Shown here piece by piece: positions 37,407 through 47,700 of a stretch of 64,000 nt of DNA. Below the pieces are notes generated by a model. The model was not told the DNA's origin, searched no databases, and saw only the letters and a list, made by a program, of their open reading frames with translations. The position numbers and the translations under genes were made by a program. Position 1 is the first letter of the stretch. Every line of letters begins with the position of its first letter. The stretch is from Alkalimonas collagenimarina (lineage in GTDB: Bacteria > Pseudomonadota > Gammaproteobacteria > Enterobacterales > Alteromonadaceae). The stretch lies in contig NZ_JAUZVZ010000004.1 of assembly GCF_030717845.1 (NCBI RefSeq), positions 62,001 to 126,000 on the forward strand. The letters run 5' to 3'.

Positions 37407-37598
37407 CGGTCTCTTCTTCTTTTGTAAGACAGTGCTACTTCTTACTTAAACCTTACCATAATCAAATTTGCCAGAGCAGCAAAACCCCACCAAGCTGCAA
37501 AAGCATGGGATAAATGGCAGCCTGAGCAAGCTATGTGTTCTCACCTTTACCACTGCGGGTAAAAATACAGCAAACAAGCTACTTCACTAAAAAAACAC

Positions 37599-37627
37599 TT
37601 GCCAATGCCAGCCGTGAACACTAAGAT
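37599..37627 (+). promoter_or_regulatory. Sigma-70 promoter of tRNA-Val
   Basis: TTGCCA (37599-37604), a 17-base spacer and TAAGAT (37622-37627) are followed by a GC-rich discriminator (AGCGGCC), the form expected for a stringently controlled stable-RNA promoter. The tRNA begins 27 bases after the -10 element. Confidence 0.75.
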
Positions 37628-37654
37628 AGCGGCCGTTGTCACAGACAACGTTCT

Positions 37655-37731
37655 GCGTCCTTAGCTCAGTTGGTTAGAGCACCACCTTGACATGGTGGGG
37701 GTCAGTGATTCGAATTCACTAGGACGCACCA
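37655..37731 (+). tRNA. tRNA-Val, anticodon GAC
   Basis: The 77-base sequence folds as a cloverleaf: acceptor GCGTCCT/AGGACGC, D stem GCTC/GAGC, anticodon stem CCACC/GGTGG with loop TTGACAT (anticodon GAC), five-base variable loop, and T stem AGTGA/TCACT with loop TTCGAAT. The CCA end is encoded. It is a single transcription unit with its own promoter and terminator. Confidence 0.96.
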
Positions 37732-37743
37732 AATTCTTATATG

Positions 37744-37772
37744 AAAACAGCACCTTATCGGTGCTGTTTTTG
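37744..37772 (+). terminator. Terminator after tRNA-Val
   Basis: ACAGCACC (37747-37754) pairs with GGTGCTGT (37760-37767), extended by AAA/TTT, and is followed by T residues. On the minus strand it also ends in T residues and can serve the fic gene. Confidence 0.88.
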
Positions 37773-37785
37773 TTTCTGTTTTATC

Positions 37786-38865
37786 TCAGCCATGCGCTTT
37801 TAATAACTCACACAATGGCTGATTAATGTAGTAATTGCCGCGACCAATTTTCTGCTTCTGCAAAAATCCGTGCTCAACCAGTAATTCTAAGTATTTAGTC
37901 GCCGTAATACGGCTTACCCCTAACTCGTCTACCAGAAACTCGATTTTGGTATAGGGGTGATAAAACAGGTTATTGAGCAACTCCTGCCGGTAGATTTTCG
38001 GCAGCTGCTCACGCAGGCGGTGTTTTACATCTTGCATCAGCACTTTCATGTCGGTGATCAGGGTAATGGTATCTTGGGCAGTGGTTACAATGCCATCCAG
38101 CATATACAGCAGCCAGGGCTCCCAGTTACCGGTTTCGCGCACCTGCTGCAGCTGCGTGTAGTAATCTGCCTTGTGCATAATAATAAAGCGGCTTAAGTAC
38201 AACACCGGCAGGTTAAGTAGCCCTTTAGCCACCAGATAAAGGATATTAATAATGCGCCCGGTACGGCCATTGCCATCGTAAAAGGGATGAATACTTTCAA
38301 ACTGGTGGTGAATAATCGCCATTTTAACCAGCGGATCGGCATCGCACAGGCTGTCGTCATTGATGTATTGCACCAAATTTGCCATCAACTGGCTAATTTC
38401 AGCTGCATGTTGTGGCGGCGTATACACTACCTCACCGGTACGGGCGTTTTTAAGTGCAGTACCTGGTAAGCGACGTAAACCAGCCTGATTCTGCTCGAGC
38501 TGTTGCTGCACGGCTAAAATATCATCCAGCCGGATTAAACCGGTACGCCTGACAATAGCAAAGGCTTTTTTTAGCGCAAAAGCATAATCCTGCACTTCTT
38601 TGGTAGCCGGATTGGTTAGCGCTTCTTCAAACACATTGGCTTTGTACAGTTCATCATGCGTGGTGACGATATTCTCCACTTCTGAACTGTCTTTCGCTTC
38701 TTGCAGTGCAAGGGTGTTAATTAAAATGGCTTCATTGGGGATGCTGGCAGCAACGCCTTTTAATTCAGCCAGATAACGATGCGCTTCAGCCGCTTTTTTT
38801 AGCACACTGCGGGTTTCCCAGCGGGAAATATCGGCCAGTGGCAGCATGGGTAAGCTGTTATGCAT
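37786..38865 (-). CDS. Fic-family protein with N-terminal inhibitory helix and C-terminal winged helix
   Basis: The 359-residue protein has a Fic_N domain (about 10-90), a core Fic domain with active-site loop HPFYDGNGRTGR (193-204), and a C-terminal winged-helix-like segment (KIEFLVDELGVSRITATKYLELL). Fic enzymes transfer AMP from ATP to hydroxyl groups of target proteins. The autoinhibitory motif (S/T)xxxE(G/N) is present as SSEVEN (60-65), placing it in class II, with the inhibitory helix N-terminal to the core. No separate antitoxin is needed or seen. It lies downstream of the tRNA-Val gene, on the opposite strand, a typical site for mobile or accessory genes. Confidence 0.9.
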   Translation of the reverse strand: MHNSLPMLPLADISRWETRSVLKKAAEAHRYLAELKGVAASIPNEAILINTLALQEAKDSSEVENIVTTHDELYKANVFEEALTNPATKEVQDYAFALKKAFAIVRRTGLIRLDDILAVQQQLEQNQAGLRRLPGTALKNARTGEVVYTPPQHAAEISQLMANLVQYINDDSLCDADPLVKMAIIHHQFESIHPFYDGNGRTGRIINILYLVAKGLLNLPVLYLSRFIIMHKADYYTQLQQVRETGNWEPWLLYMLDGIVTTAQDTITLITDMKVLMQDVKHRLREQLPKIYRQELLNNLFYHPYTKIEFLVDELGVSRITATKYLELLVEHGFLQKQKIGRGNYYINQPLCELLKAHG

Positions 38866-39577
38866 AAAAAGTGGCCTTTTTTAGTAAGATGGCAAGCCAT
38901 ATACATAGAAAATCATAAATATTATACATGACAAGTTCTATTTGTATAAAAAATAAAAAAATTATATATAACTTAGCTTTGAAGTGAGCCTTATGAACGC
39001 TCAGCACTTTGCGCAAGCTGCAAAAACAGCGGATCGTATTCGCTTAAAAAGGCAAAGTTACTCTGATTGGCGCTATTGGCAGGCTGCGTCATAATCCCTC
39101 GTCGCAAGCTAATGATTTGACTTTATATATAAATAAGTTTGTACCATTAGACTGGACGATTGGCAACTTAATGCGCTAGCTGTGCATCTCAGAAACCACT
39201 GTCGTCTGGATATTCGCATGTGCCATCAACTTTGACACTGTACATCAGCAATAGCTGGGGTTTTACATGATCAGCAGAACTCATCGATTTAAACTTTCTG
39301 CCATTTTGAGTAACACATCAAGTTTCATCCCTTTGTTCGCTAGCGTACAGACAACTGACATGCAAGTAATGATCATGAGCATGAGCATGAGTAGATAAAT
39401 TCGTCATAGATGACTAAAAAGATAGTCACTCTAAAACCATATTTAAATCACCTCAGTAATACAAATCGTTTTTGAGTGATTGCTTACTGCGTATAGCAAA
39501 ACCGACCAAAGTTTGTAATTTCATTTGATGGTTTCCAGCGAAAAAATTGAGTCAACTGAGAGTAAGGAGCAATAATC
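38866..39577. other. AT-rich intergenic region with one possible 33-codon ORF
   Basis: These 712 bases hold no convincing gene. An ORF at 38993-39094 could encode MNAQHFAQAAKTADRIRLKR... (33 residues) but has no good ribosome site and may be a remnant. The first 120 bases are nearly pure A and T and form the upstream region of fic. A short ATGAGC triplication occurs at about 39374-39391. The last 15 bases contain AAGGAG of the glucan synthase. Confidence 0.5.
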
Positions 39578-42500
39578 ATCTTTAAAACGTTCAGATTTAC
39601 GGCACGCACACGAAATGAGCTGCATGATGACCGGGATACTGATTTATTGCGCGCAGAACTCTTCAGTATTGAGCAACTAAAACGTCATGCAGCTGCCATG
39701 GCAAAGCAGCATAGGATCGACCTACGCCCAGGGGCGGATAGATTGCTGCCGAGATTGGCAGACAATGAGAATGTGTTATTGGCTGCGTACGATGTGGTCA
39801 CAGCTGCCGTGCCGGGACAAAAAACACTGCCCACTGAAGCCTGGCTGCTGGATAACTTCTATTTGATCGAGCAACAAATTGGCCTGGCACGGCGGCATTT
39901 ACCACGCGGCTATAGTCGGCAACTGCCTCGTATAGCTGACGGCAGGTCGGCGGGTTATCCACGCATTTACGATCTGGCACTGGAGTTGATCTCGCACATG
40001 GATGGTCGCGTCGACAGCGACAACGTGACCCAATTTTTCGTTGCCTACCAGACTGTGCACCCATTGAAACTGGGCGAGTTGTGGGCTATCCCTATCATGT
40101 TGCAACTAGCGCTGCTTGAAAATCTGCGCCGAGTTGCGGTGCGGATAGCTCAACGTCGGGAGGAGCGCGATGCAGCCAATACCTGGGCAGACCGCATGCT
40201 TGTCGCTGCAGAAAGCGAACCAAAACAGTTGATCCAACTGCTGGCTGAATTTACCAATGCTGATATTCCGCTGACCGCTCCATTTGTGGAAGTATTTTAT
40301 GACAGATTGCAGGCACAGGGGCACGCTATGGCGTTTGTGCAGACCTGGGTTGAACATAAACTACTTGAGCAAGGTATCACCGCCATCAAATTGTCGGAAG
40401 CAGCCGGGCGCTTGGATGCGGCCAACCAAATTTCCATTGCCAATAGCATTGGAAGCTTGCGCTTCATTGGGACCATGGATTGGAAAAGTTTCGTCGAGTC
40501 ACTTAGTGGCGTTGAAAAAGTCTTGTGCGAAGATCCGACAGATACACATGCCAGCCAGGATTTTGCTACCCGCGACCGCTACCGCCATGTCATTGAGGAC
40601 GTAGCACGGGGTAGCAGTTGTGACGAAATAGCGGTAGCACGCGAAGCCATTGTTCTGGCGCATGCAGCTTCAATGAAACTCGGCAGCAATGATCGCAATG
40701 CGCATGTTGGTTTCTATTTGATCGGTCAGGGTCGAGCCCTGCTGGAGCGAGCAGTCGACTGCCGTCTATCGTTAAAAAGCCGGGTTAAGAGTGTAGCCCA
40801 TCATATCCGCTTGCCATTTTATATCGGCTCCATCTTTATTTTAACGATACTGATGACCATAGGCGTACTCTTTTCGTTGAGTGAGCTTACACTGCAAGAC
40901 TGGCGTTACTGGTTTTTTGCGTTCACCGGAGTGATTGGCTTGTCGGCGCTTGCCGTTGCCATGGTAAACCGCGCTATTACTTTGTTTGTGCCACCACGAG
41001 TATTGCCACGGATGGATTTCTCTAAAGGGATCCCTGACAGCCATCGAACTATGGTGATTGTGCCCACCTTGCTGGGCAGCAAGCAGGACATTGATGATCT
41101 GATCTCGGCTTTGGAGATACGTTACCTGGGTAATCGTGATCCTAATCTTTACTTTGCTCTGCTGACAGACTTACATGATGCAGCTGAGCAAACGCTGCCG
41201 GATGACACGATACTGCTCGCCGAAATGCGCGCGGCGGTTGAAGCACTCAACCAAACCTACAGCGACGATCGCCCTTGTATCTTTTATCTTTTTCACCGGC
41301 CACGGTTATGGAATCCGTTCGAGCACATATGGATGGGCTACGAGCGCAAACGCGGCAAACTCGAGCAGTTTAATGCCCGGTTACGGGGGGAAGCACGCAC
41401 GGCTTTTTCGGATATTGTCGGTGATCAGTTGATCTTTGAGTCAATCCGATACGTCATCACTCTGGATACGGATACGCAACTTCCGCGTGACACGGCACGT
41501 GCTCTGGTGGGCAATATGGCGCACCCACTCAACCGGCCGGTTTACGATCCTACTAAAGGCCGTATTGTCGATGGCTACGCAATCCTGCAACCGCGTGCTT
41601 CAATCAGTCTTATCAGTGCCGGACAGTCACGTTTTAGCAAACTGTTTGTCGGTGACACGGGCCTCGACCCCTATACACGTGAAGTATCAGATGTCTACCA
41701 GGATGTGTTCGGGGAAGGTTCGTTCATCGGTAAAGGTATTTACGATGTCGATGCGTTTCGTCAGGTCGCAGAAGGACGCTTTCCACAGAATCTCATCTTA
41801 AGTCATGACCTGCTTGAAGGCGGCTATGCTCGCTCAGCCCTGGTGACCGATGTTGATCTCATCGAGGAGCAGCCGGCCAGTGTTGCCATCGATTCCAGTC
41901 GCCGTCACCGCTGGATACGCGGCGATTGGCAGCTAGCTGGTTGGTTGCTGCCCCGCGTCCCCGGTTCAACCGGAGAAAGTGAGGCAAAACCAAGACGGCT
42001 GCCAAACACACTATCGGGTTTGTCGATATGGAAAATTTTTGACAACCTGCGACGCAGCCTCGTAACGTCGGCACTGCTCGCACTTCTGCTAGGAGGATGG
42101 CTTTTAGGCCCTGATCCCGCGTGGCTATGGACTGCATTGGTTATCATGGTGGTTTTCCTGCCCGCCATGCTGTCTGCACTGATTGAACTGTTCCGCAAGC
42201 CAGAACAATGTAATTGGCTCGTACATCTTAGTCTGAGCGGAAAATCGGCTGGTCGTCCATTAGCGCTTGCTCTCTTTAATCTGACCTTTTTACCCTATGA
42301 CACGCGAATAAACATGGGGGCTATCATTCATTCAAGCGTGCGCATGCCAATCACTCGACGTGGTTTATTGTTATGGCAGCTGCCCGGCTACACCCGCCGC
42401 AACGGATGCCGGGTGCTGGCCGATTTTTATAAAGAAATGTGGATTGCGCCAGTGCTCGCACTTGCAGTTGCCACGGTTCTGTTTTTGCTGAATAGCAAAG

Positions 42501-44737
42501 CGGAAGCGTGGTTTGTCATTGCTCCCATTCTTTTGCTATGGCTGCTCTCACCTGTCGTGGGTTGGTGGCTCAGTCGACCTCTGGTCACTTTAACCCCGGG
42601 CCTGGACGACACACAGCAAGCTTTCCTGCGAACCGCCGCCCGCCGCACCTGGCGCTATTTCACGGACTTTGTCGTCGCGCAAGACAACTGGCTGCCACCT
42701 GATAACTTTCAGACCCATCCTTCGCCAGTCATTGCCTCGCGTACTTCACCTACCAACATAGGAATGTCACTGCTGGCGGGCCTGGCTGCCGTGGATTTTG
42801 GCTATATTACGGTAGATGAATGCCTGCAACGTATAGACAACACCTTCAATTCAATGGAGAAGCTGGAACGCTATCGTGGCCATTTTTATAACTGGTATGA
42901 CACCCGCACACTGCTGCCGCTTAACCCGCATTACGTTTCTTCTGTGGACAGCGGTAATCTAGCCGGTAGCCTGCTGACACTGCAGGCAGGTTTAGCCGAG
43001 CTGAAAAATGAGCCAGTGCTGACTTTCAGCGCACTGCAAGGCCTGCAGGATACACTTCAGGTATTGAGCAAACAGATCCCTGCTTCGCCACAATCTGAAC
43101 TTATGGCAAGCATTCATGCCCTCGATGAAACCCTGTCTGCGCTTACGCAGGAGTGGCCTCCGAAGACTGTAGCTGATGCCATTGACGCATTGGCGCAGAT
43201 TGAGCGCAACACAGATATGTTATTGTCCTGTTTGCCTGCGGATGTAGAAGGTGATAGTGAACTCTTTTACTGGGCGCAGGCAGTGGATAGGCAGCAGCGT
43301 GCGCTTAGTGATGAATTGAATACTCTGGTGCCCACCTCGTGGCATGGCTGTTCGTTGCCGACCCGGCGGGAATTAGCCCATGAACATTGCAAGGGAGCGC
43401 AATTACAGTTCAATTTCATAGAAAATCTTATCACTCGTTGCCGTCATCTTGCTGTGATGGACTTTGAATTTCTCTACGATAGCAGCAGTTGCTTGTTGGC
43501 TATTGGTTACAATACAAGTGAACGTCAACGCGATCCTGCTTGCTACGACCTGCTGGCATCAGAAGCACGGCTGGCCAGCTTCTTGCTCATTGCGCAAGGA
43601 CAGGTGCCGCAAAAGCATTGGTTTGCTCTTGGTCGCCTGCTTACCAGTCATGGTGGCGATGTCAGCCTGATTTCCTGGAGCGGTTCGATGTTCGAATACC
43701 TGATGCCGCAACTGATCATGCCCAGCTTCGCCAATACCCTGCTGGAGCAAACTTACAAGGCTGTAGTTTCACGCCAAATAGAATATGGGCGACAACGAGC
43801 GGTGCCCTGGGGCATATCTGAATCCTGCTATAATGCCACTGACCTCAATCACGTGTACCAATATCGTGCATTTGGTGTACCGGGCTTGGGCTTTAAACGC
43901 GGGTTGGGCGATGACCTTGTGATCGCGCCTTACGCGAGCGCACTGGCGTTGACGGTGTTGCCACGTGAAGCCTGCCAAAATCTACAAGCGTTGGCTGAAC
44001 AGGGTTTTCTTAGTGATTATGGCTTCTATGAGGCCATAGACTACACACCCACGCGCCTGACACGGAGCAAGCCTTACGCTATCGTGCAGAGCTTTATGGC
44101 GCACCACCAGGGCATGAGCCTGCTATCTTTTGCTCATGTATTGCTCGATCAGCCGATGCAGCGGCGTTTTATGTCTGACCCACTGGTGCGGGCGACCGAG
44201 TTGCTACTACAGGAACGGGTGCCAAAGAAAAATGGTACTCTGCACCCACACGTAGCCGAAGTAAGCGCCTCCGCCCGCCCGCCTAGCGTAGACGACGGTG
44301 CCATCATGCGGGTGTTTACCGACCCTGACACACAACTTCCCGAAGTTCACCTTTTATCGAACGGCCGTTATCACGTTATGGCCACTCATGCCGGTGGCAG
44401 CTCCAGTCGCTGGCGCGATCTGGCTGTCACCCGTTGGCGCGAGGATTCCACCTGTGATACCTGGGGCACCTTTATTTATCTTCGTGACTGCGACAACGGA
44501 GAATACTGGTCAACTACGCACCAGCCAACCATGCGTACTGCTGATTACTATGAGGCAATTTTCGTACAGGCGCGAGCTGAATACAGACGGCTTGACCACG
44601 CTATTGAATCACACACCGAAATCAGTGTATCTCCCGAAGACGACGTCGAGATCCGACGAGCCACACTTAGCAATCAGTCTTCTCACAGCCGCAAGATTGA
44701 AGTGACAAGCTTTGCTGAGGTGGTGCTGGCCCCCTGA
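39578..44737 (+). CDS. ndvB: Cyclic beta-1,2-glucan synthase, N-terminal part (frameshifted)
   Basis: This is the first 1,719 codons of an NdvB/Cgs-type synthase. It contains an N-terminal cytosolic region, membrane helices near YIGSIFILTILMTIGVLF and YWFFAFTGVIGLSALAV, a GT84 glycosyltransferase region (VITLDTDTQLPRDTARALV, then HRWIRGDWQLAGW), further helices (SALLALLLGGWLLG, IAPILLLWLLSPVVGWWL), a glycoamylase-like domain (SPTNIGMSLLAGLAAVDFGYI) and the start of the GH94-related part. It uses UDP-glucose to make cyclic periplasmic glucans. The start is unclear: AAGGAG at 39564 is followed by ATC codons at 39575 and 39578 and no ATG; TTG at 39647 is the first standard start. A missing C near 44734 ends the frame at TGA. 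Confidence 0.85.
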   Translation: MFKTFRFTARTRNELHDDRDTDLLRAELFSIEQLKRHAAAMAKQHRIDLRPGADRLLPRLADNENVLLAAYDVVTAAVPGQKTLPTEAWLLDNFYLIEQQIGLARRHLPRGYSRQLPRIADGRSAGYPRIYDLALELISHMDGRVDSDNVTQFFVAYQTVHPLKLGELWAIPIMLQLALLENLRRVAVRIAQRREERDAANTWADRMLVAAESEPKQLIQLLAEFTNADIPLTAPFVEVFYDRLQAQGHAMAFVQTWVEHKLLEQGITAIKLSEAAGRLDAANQISIANSIGSLRFIGTMDWKSFVESLSGVEKVLCEDPTDTHASQDFATRDRYRHVIEDVARGSSCDEIAVAREAIVLAHAASMKLGSNDRNAHVGFYLIGQGRALLERAVDCRLSLKSRVKSVAHHIRLPFYIGSIFILTILMTIGVLFSLSELTLQDWRYWFFAFTGVIGLSALAVAMVNRAITLFVPPRVLPRMDFSKGIPDSHRTMVIVPTLLGSKQDIDDLISALEIRYLGNRDPNLYFALLTDLHDAAEQTLPDDTILLAEMRAAVEALNQTYSDDRPCIFYLFHRPRLWNPFEHIWMGYERKRGKLEQFNARLRGEARTAFSDIVGDQLIFESIRYVITLDTDTQLPRDTARALVGNMAHPLNRPVYDPTKGRIVDGYAILQPRASISLISAGQSRFSKLFVGDTGLDPYTREVSDVYQDVFGEGSFIGKGIYDVDAFRQVAEGRFPQNLILSHDLLEGGYARSALVTDVDLIEEQPASVAIDSSRRHRWIRGDWQLAGWLLPRVPGSTGESEAKPRRLPNTLSGLSIWKIFDNLRRSLVTSALLALLLGGWLLGPDPAWLWTALVIMVVFLPAMLSALIELFRKPEQCNWLVHLSLSGKSAGRPLALALFNLTFLPYDTRINMGAIIHSSVRMPITRRGLLLWQLPGYTRRNGCRVLADFYKEMWIAPVLALAVATVLFLLNSKAEAWFVIAPILLLWLLSPVVGWWLSRPLVTLTPGLDDTQQAFLRTAARRTWRYFTDFVVAQDNWLPPDNFQTHPSPVIASRTSPTNIGMSLLAGLAAVDFGYITVDECLQRIDNTFNSMEKLERYRGHFYNWYDTRTLLPLNPHYVSSVDSGNLAGSLLTLQAGLAELKNEPVLTFSALQGLQDTLQVLSKQIPASPQSELMASIHALDETLSALTQEWPPKTVADAIDALAQIERNTDMLLSCLPADVEGDSELFYWAQAVDRQQRALSDELNTLVPTSWHGCSLPTRRELAHEHCKGAQLQFNFIENLITRCRHLAVMDFEFLYDSSSCLLAIGYNTSERQRDPACYDLLASEARLASFLLIAQGQVPQKHWFALGRLLTSHGGDVSLISWSGSMFEYLMPQLIMPSFANTLLEQTYKAVVSRQIEYGRQRAVPWGISESCYNATDLNHVYQYRAFGVPGLGFKRGLGDDLVIAPYASALALTVLPREACQNLQALAEQGFLSDYGFYEAIDYTPTRLTRSKPYAIVQSFMAHHQGMSLLSFAHVLLDQPMQRRFMSDPLVRATELLLQERVPKKNGTLHPHVAEVSASARPPSVDDGAIMRVFTDPDTQLPEVHLLSNGRYHVMATHAGGSSSRWRDLAVTRWREDSTCDTWGTFIYLRDCDNGEYWSTTHQPTMRTADYYEAIFVQARAEYRRLDHAIESHTEISVSPEDDVEIRRATLSNQSSHSRKIEVTSFAEVVLAP

Positions 44738-47700
44738 ACGCAGACCTTTCCCACCGCTCATTCAGTAATCTTTTCGTACAAACTGAAATTCTTCCAGAGC
44801 AAAAAGCAATCCTCTGTACCCGCCGCCCCCGAACACCGGGCGAGCAGGTACCCTGGATGTTTCACCTGCTGGCGGCACCAGATTCGGTGGTTGTTGAGCT
44901 GTCCTATGAGACCGATCGTGCCCGATTCATTGGTCGCGGCCGCACAGCGACCAACCCAGTGGTACTGGATAGTACAGATCGCCCATCGACCTTATCGAAC
45001 ACTCAGGGGGCGGTGCTCGATCCATGCGTGGCAATTCGCAGCGTCTTAACCTTGTCGCCTGATGCATCGATTGGCTTGCAGATCATCTCCGGGGTAGCAG
45101 ACACCCGAGAAGAGGCCGTGGCCCTGCTCGAGAAATACTGCGATCGCCACTTCGTTGATCGTGCGTTCGAGATGGCCTGGTTTCAGAGTCAGGAAGTACT
45201 GCGGCACCTCAACGTTACCGAAGCTGATGCGCAGATTTTTGGCCGTCTGGCCAACTCTGTCATTTACGGCAATGCCATGCGCCGGGCGGAACCCGCTATC
45301 ATCGTCCGTAACCAATTGGGGCAGTCCGGATTATGGCGATTTGCTATTTCGGGCGATTTGCCGATCGTGCTGCTCTTTATCGGCGATGTTGGACGTATCG
45401 ATCTGGTTAAACAGGTGATTAAGGCGCACGCGTATTGGCGTATGAAGGGCCTGACCGCTGACTTGGTGATTGTTAACGAAGGTTTTTCAGGTTATCGGGC
45501 GGTGTTACAGGACCTTATTATGGGGCTTATTAACGCAGGTTCTGAAACACAAGTGGTTGATAAACCAGGCGGTATATTTGTGCGCCGTGCTGAAGAGCTA
45601 TCCGAGGACGAACGGGTGTTGCTACAGACCGTTGCTCGTATTGTCTTTAGCGATATAACTGAAACCTTAATCGAGCAAGTCGATCGCCGGGTATCTACAG
45701 AACGAGTATCGGATCTGCTGCAGCCCTCCCGACAGGCAGACCAGGAGCAGGTGCAAAAACTAGCTCCGCGGGATTTACTATTTAACAATGGTCTGGGCGG
45801 CTTTACGCCGGATGGCCGCGAATATGTCATCTCGCTCGAACCAGGGCAAACCACCCCGGCCCCCTGGGCTAACGTCATCGCCAGCCCGCACATCGGCACT
45901 GTCGTCAGCGAAAGCGGCAGTGCTTATACCTGGGTGGAAAACGCGCACGAGTTCCGTCTTACCCCGTGGCATAACGATCCGTTGTCTGACAGCAGTGGCG
46001 AAGCACTTTATATCCGGGACGAAGAAACCGGCGCGTTCTGGTCACCCACACCGCTCCCGGCATGCGGAAGATCCGGCTACGTATGTCGACATGGTTTCGG
46101 CTACAGCAAATTCGAGCATTGCGAGGCCGGCATTACTTCTGAACTGGTCACTTATGTCGCTATGGATGCACCGGTCAAGTTTTTGGTGGTCAAGTTGCGT
46201 AACCAGTCTCAGCGAGCACGACAGTTGTCGTTAACCGGATACTGGGAACTGGTACTCGGCGAATGGAGGCACGCCAACCTGATGCACATTGTCACTGAAA
46301 TCGACCTGCATACTGGCGCGCTGTTTGCTCACAATGCTTATGGTCGCGAATGCGCCGGCCGTGTGGTTTTTGCTCAGGTCAGCGAGCGCGAGCGGTCGAT
46401 AAGCGGCAACCGAACTGAGTTTATTGGCCGCAACGGCTCGCTCGCCAATCCAGCAGCATTACGACGTAAATATTTGTCTGGCAGGACCGGAGCAGGTTTC
46501 GACCCCTGCGCCTCGATTCAGACCCGTATTCAACTTGATGCTGGCCAGGAGCGTGAAATTGTGTTCGTCTTTGGCGCGTCCGCTAACGCTGATGAGGCAC
46601 GGCATTTGGTCAAACAATATGGTGGACGGGCTGGCGCACGACAAGCGCTGGAGGCCGTACATGAGCACTGGAACCACACCCTGGGCGCGGTCACCGTGGA
46701 AACCCCAGACCCGGCACTGAATGTGCTGGCCAACGGTTGGCTGATTTATCAGACGCTATCTTGCAGACTTTGGGGGCGCAGCGGTTACTATCAGTCCGGC
46801 GGTGCCTACGGTTTTCGCGATCAGTTGCAGGACACCATGGCGCTTATACACGCTACGCCATGGCTTGCCCGCGAGCAACTGATCCGTCACGCCGGTCGCC
46901 AGTTTCTCAAGGGTGACGTTCAGCACTGGTGGCATCCACCGGGTGGGCAAGGAGTGCGTACCCACTTTTCTGATGACTATTTATGGCTACCCTATGCCAC
47001 TTTCCGCTACGTCCGTTCGACGGGCGATACCGGCGTGCTAGACGAATCCGTGCATTTTCTTGAAGGCCGGGAATTGCGTGCAGAAGAAGAGGCCTACTAT
47101 GATCAGCCTCAACGATCAGCCGAGGCAGACACTTTATATCAGCACTGTGTGCGATCCCTTAAGCATGGCCTGCGATTTGGTGCTCATCATCTACCGCTTA
47201 TGGGCTGTGGCGACTGGAATGATGGGATGAATCTTGTAGGTAAAGAAGGCCGTGGTGAGAGCGTGTGGCTAGCCTGGTTTCTGGTCGAAAATCTCGAGCA
47301 GTTTGCCACCCTGGCACAAGAGCGGAATGATGCTGAATTTGCCGGGGTGTGCAGCGCTGAAGCTACCAAGCTGCGGAGAAACATTGAAGCCCAGGCCTGG
47401 GACGGCGCCTGGTACCGTCGTGCTTTTTTCGACGATGGTACTCCGCTGGGCTCGAGTAGTAATGATGAATGCCAGATTGATTCGATCAGCCAGAGCTGGG
47501 CGATTATTTCTAAAGGAGGGGATACATCCCGGGCCCGTCAAGCGATGATGGCAGTGGACCAGCGTTTGGTGCGGCGTGATAAGCAGATCATTCAGCTACT
47601 CGACCCGCCCTTTAATAAATCCAAGCTGGAGCCTGGTTACATCAAAGGTTATATCCCTGGCGTGCGCGAGAACGGCGGCCAATATACTCATGCCGCAATC

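Noticed and set aside
39374..39391. Short ATGAGC repeat as a CRISPR or phase-variable tract
   Set aside because: Only about three units in non-coding DNA; no spacer-repeat pattern and no gene affected.
41436..41801. A 121-codon ORF in another frame of the glucan synthase
   Set aside because: It lies wholly within the intact NdvB reading frame and its translation is low in domain-like patterns.
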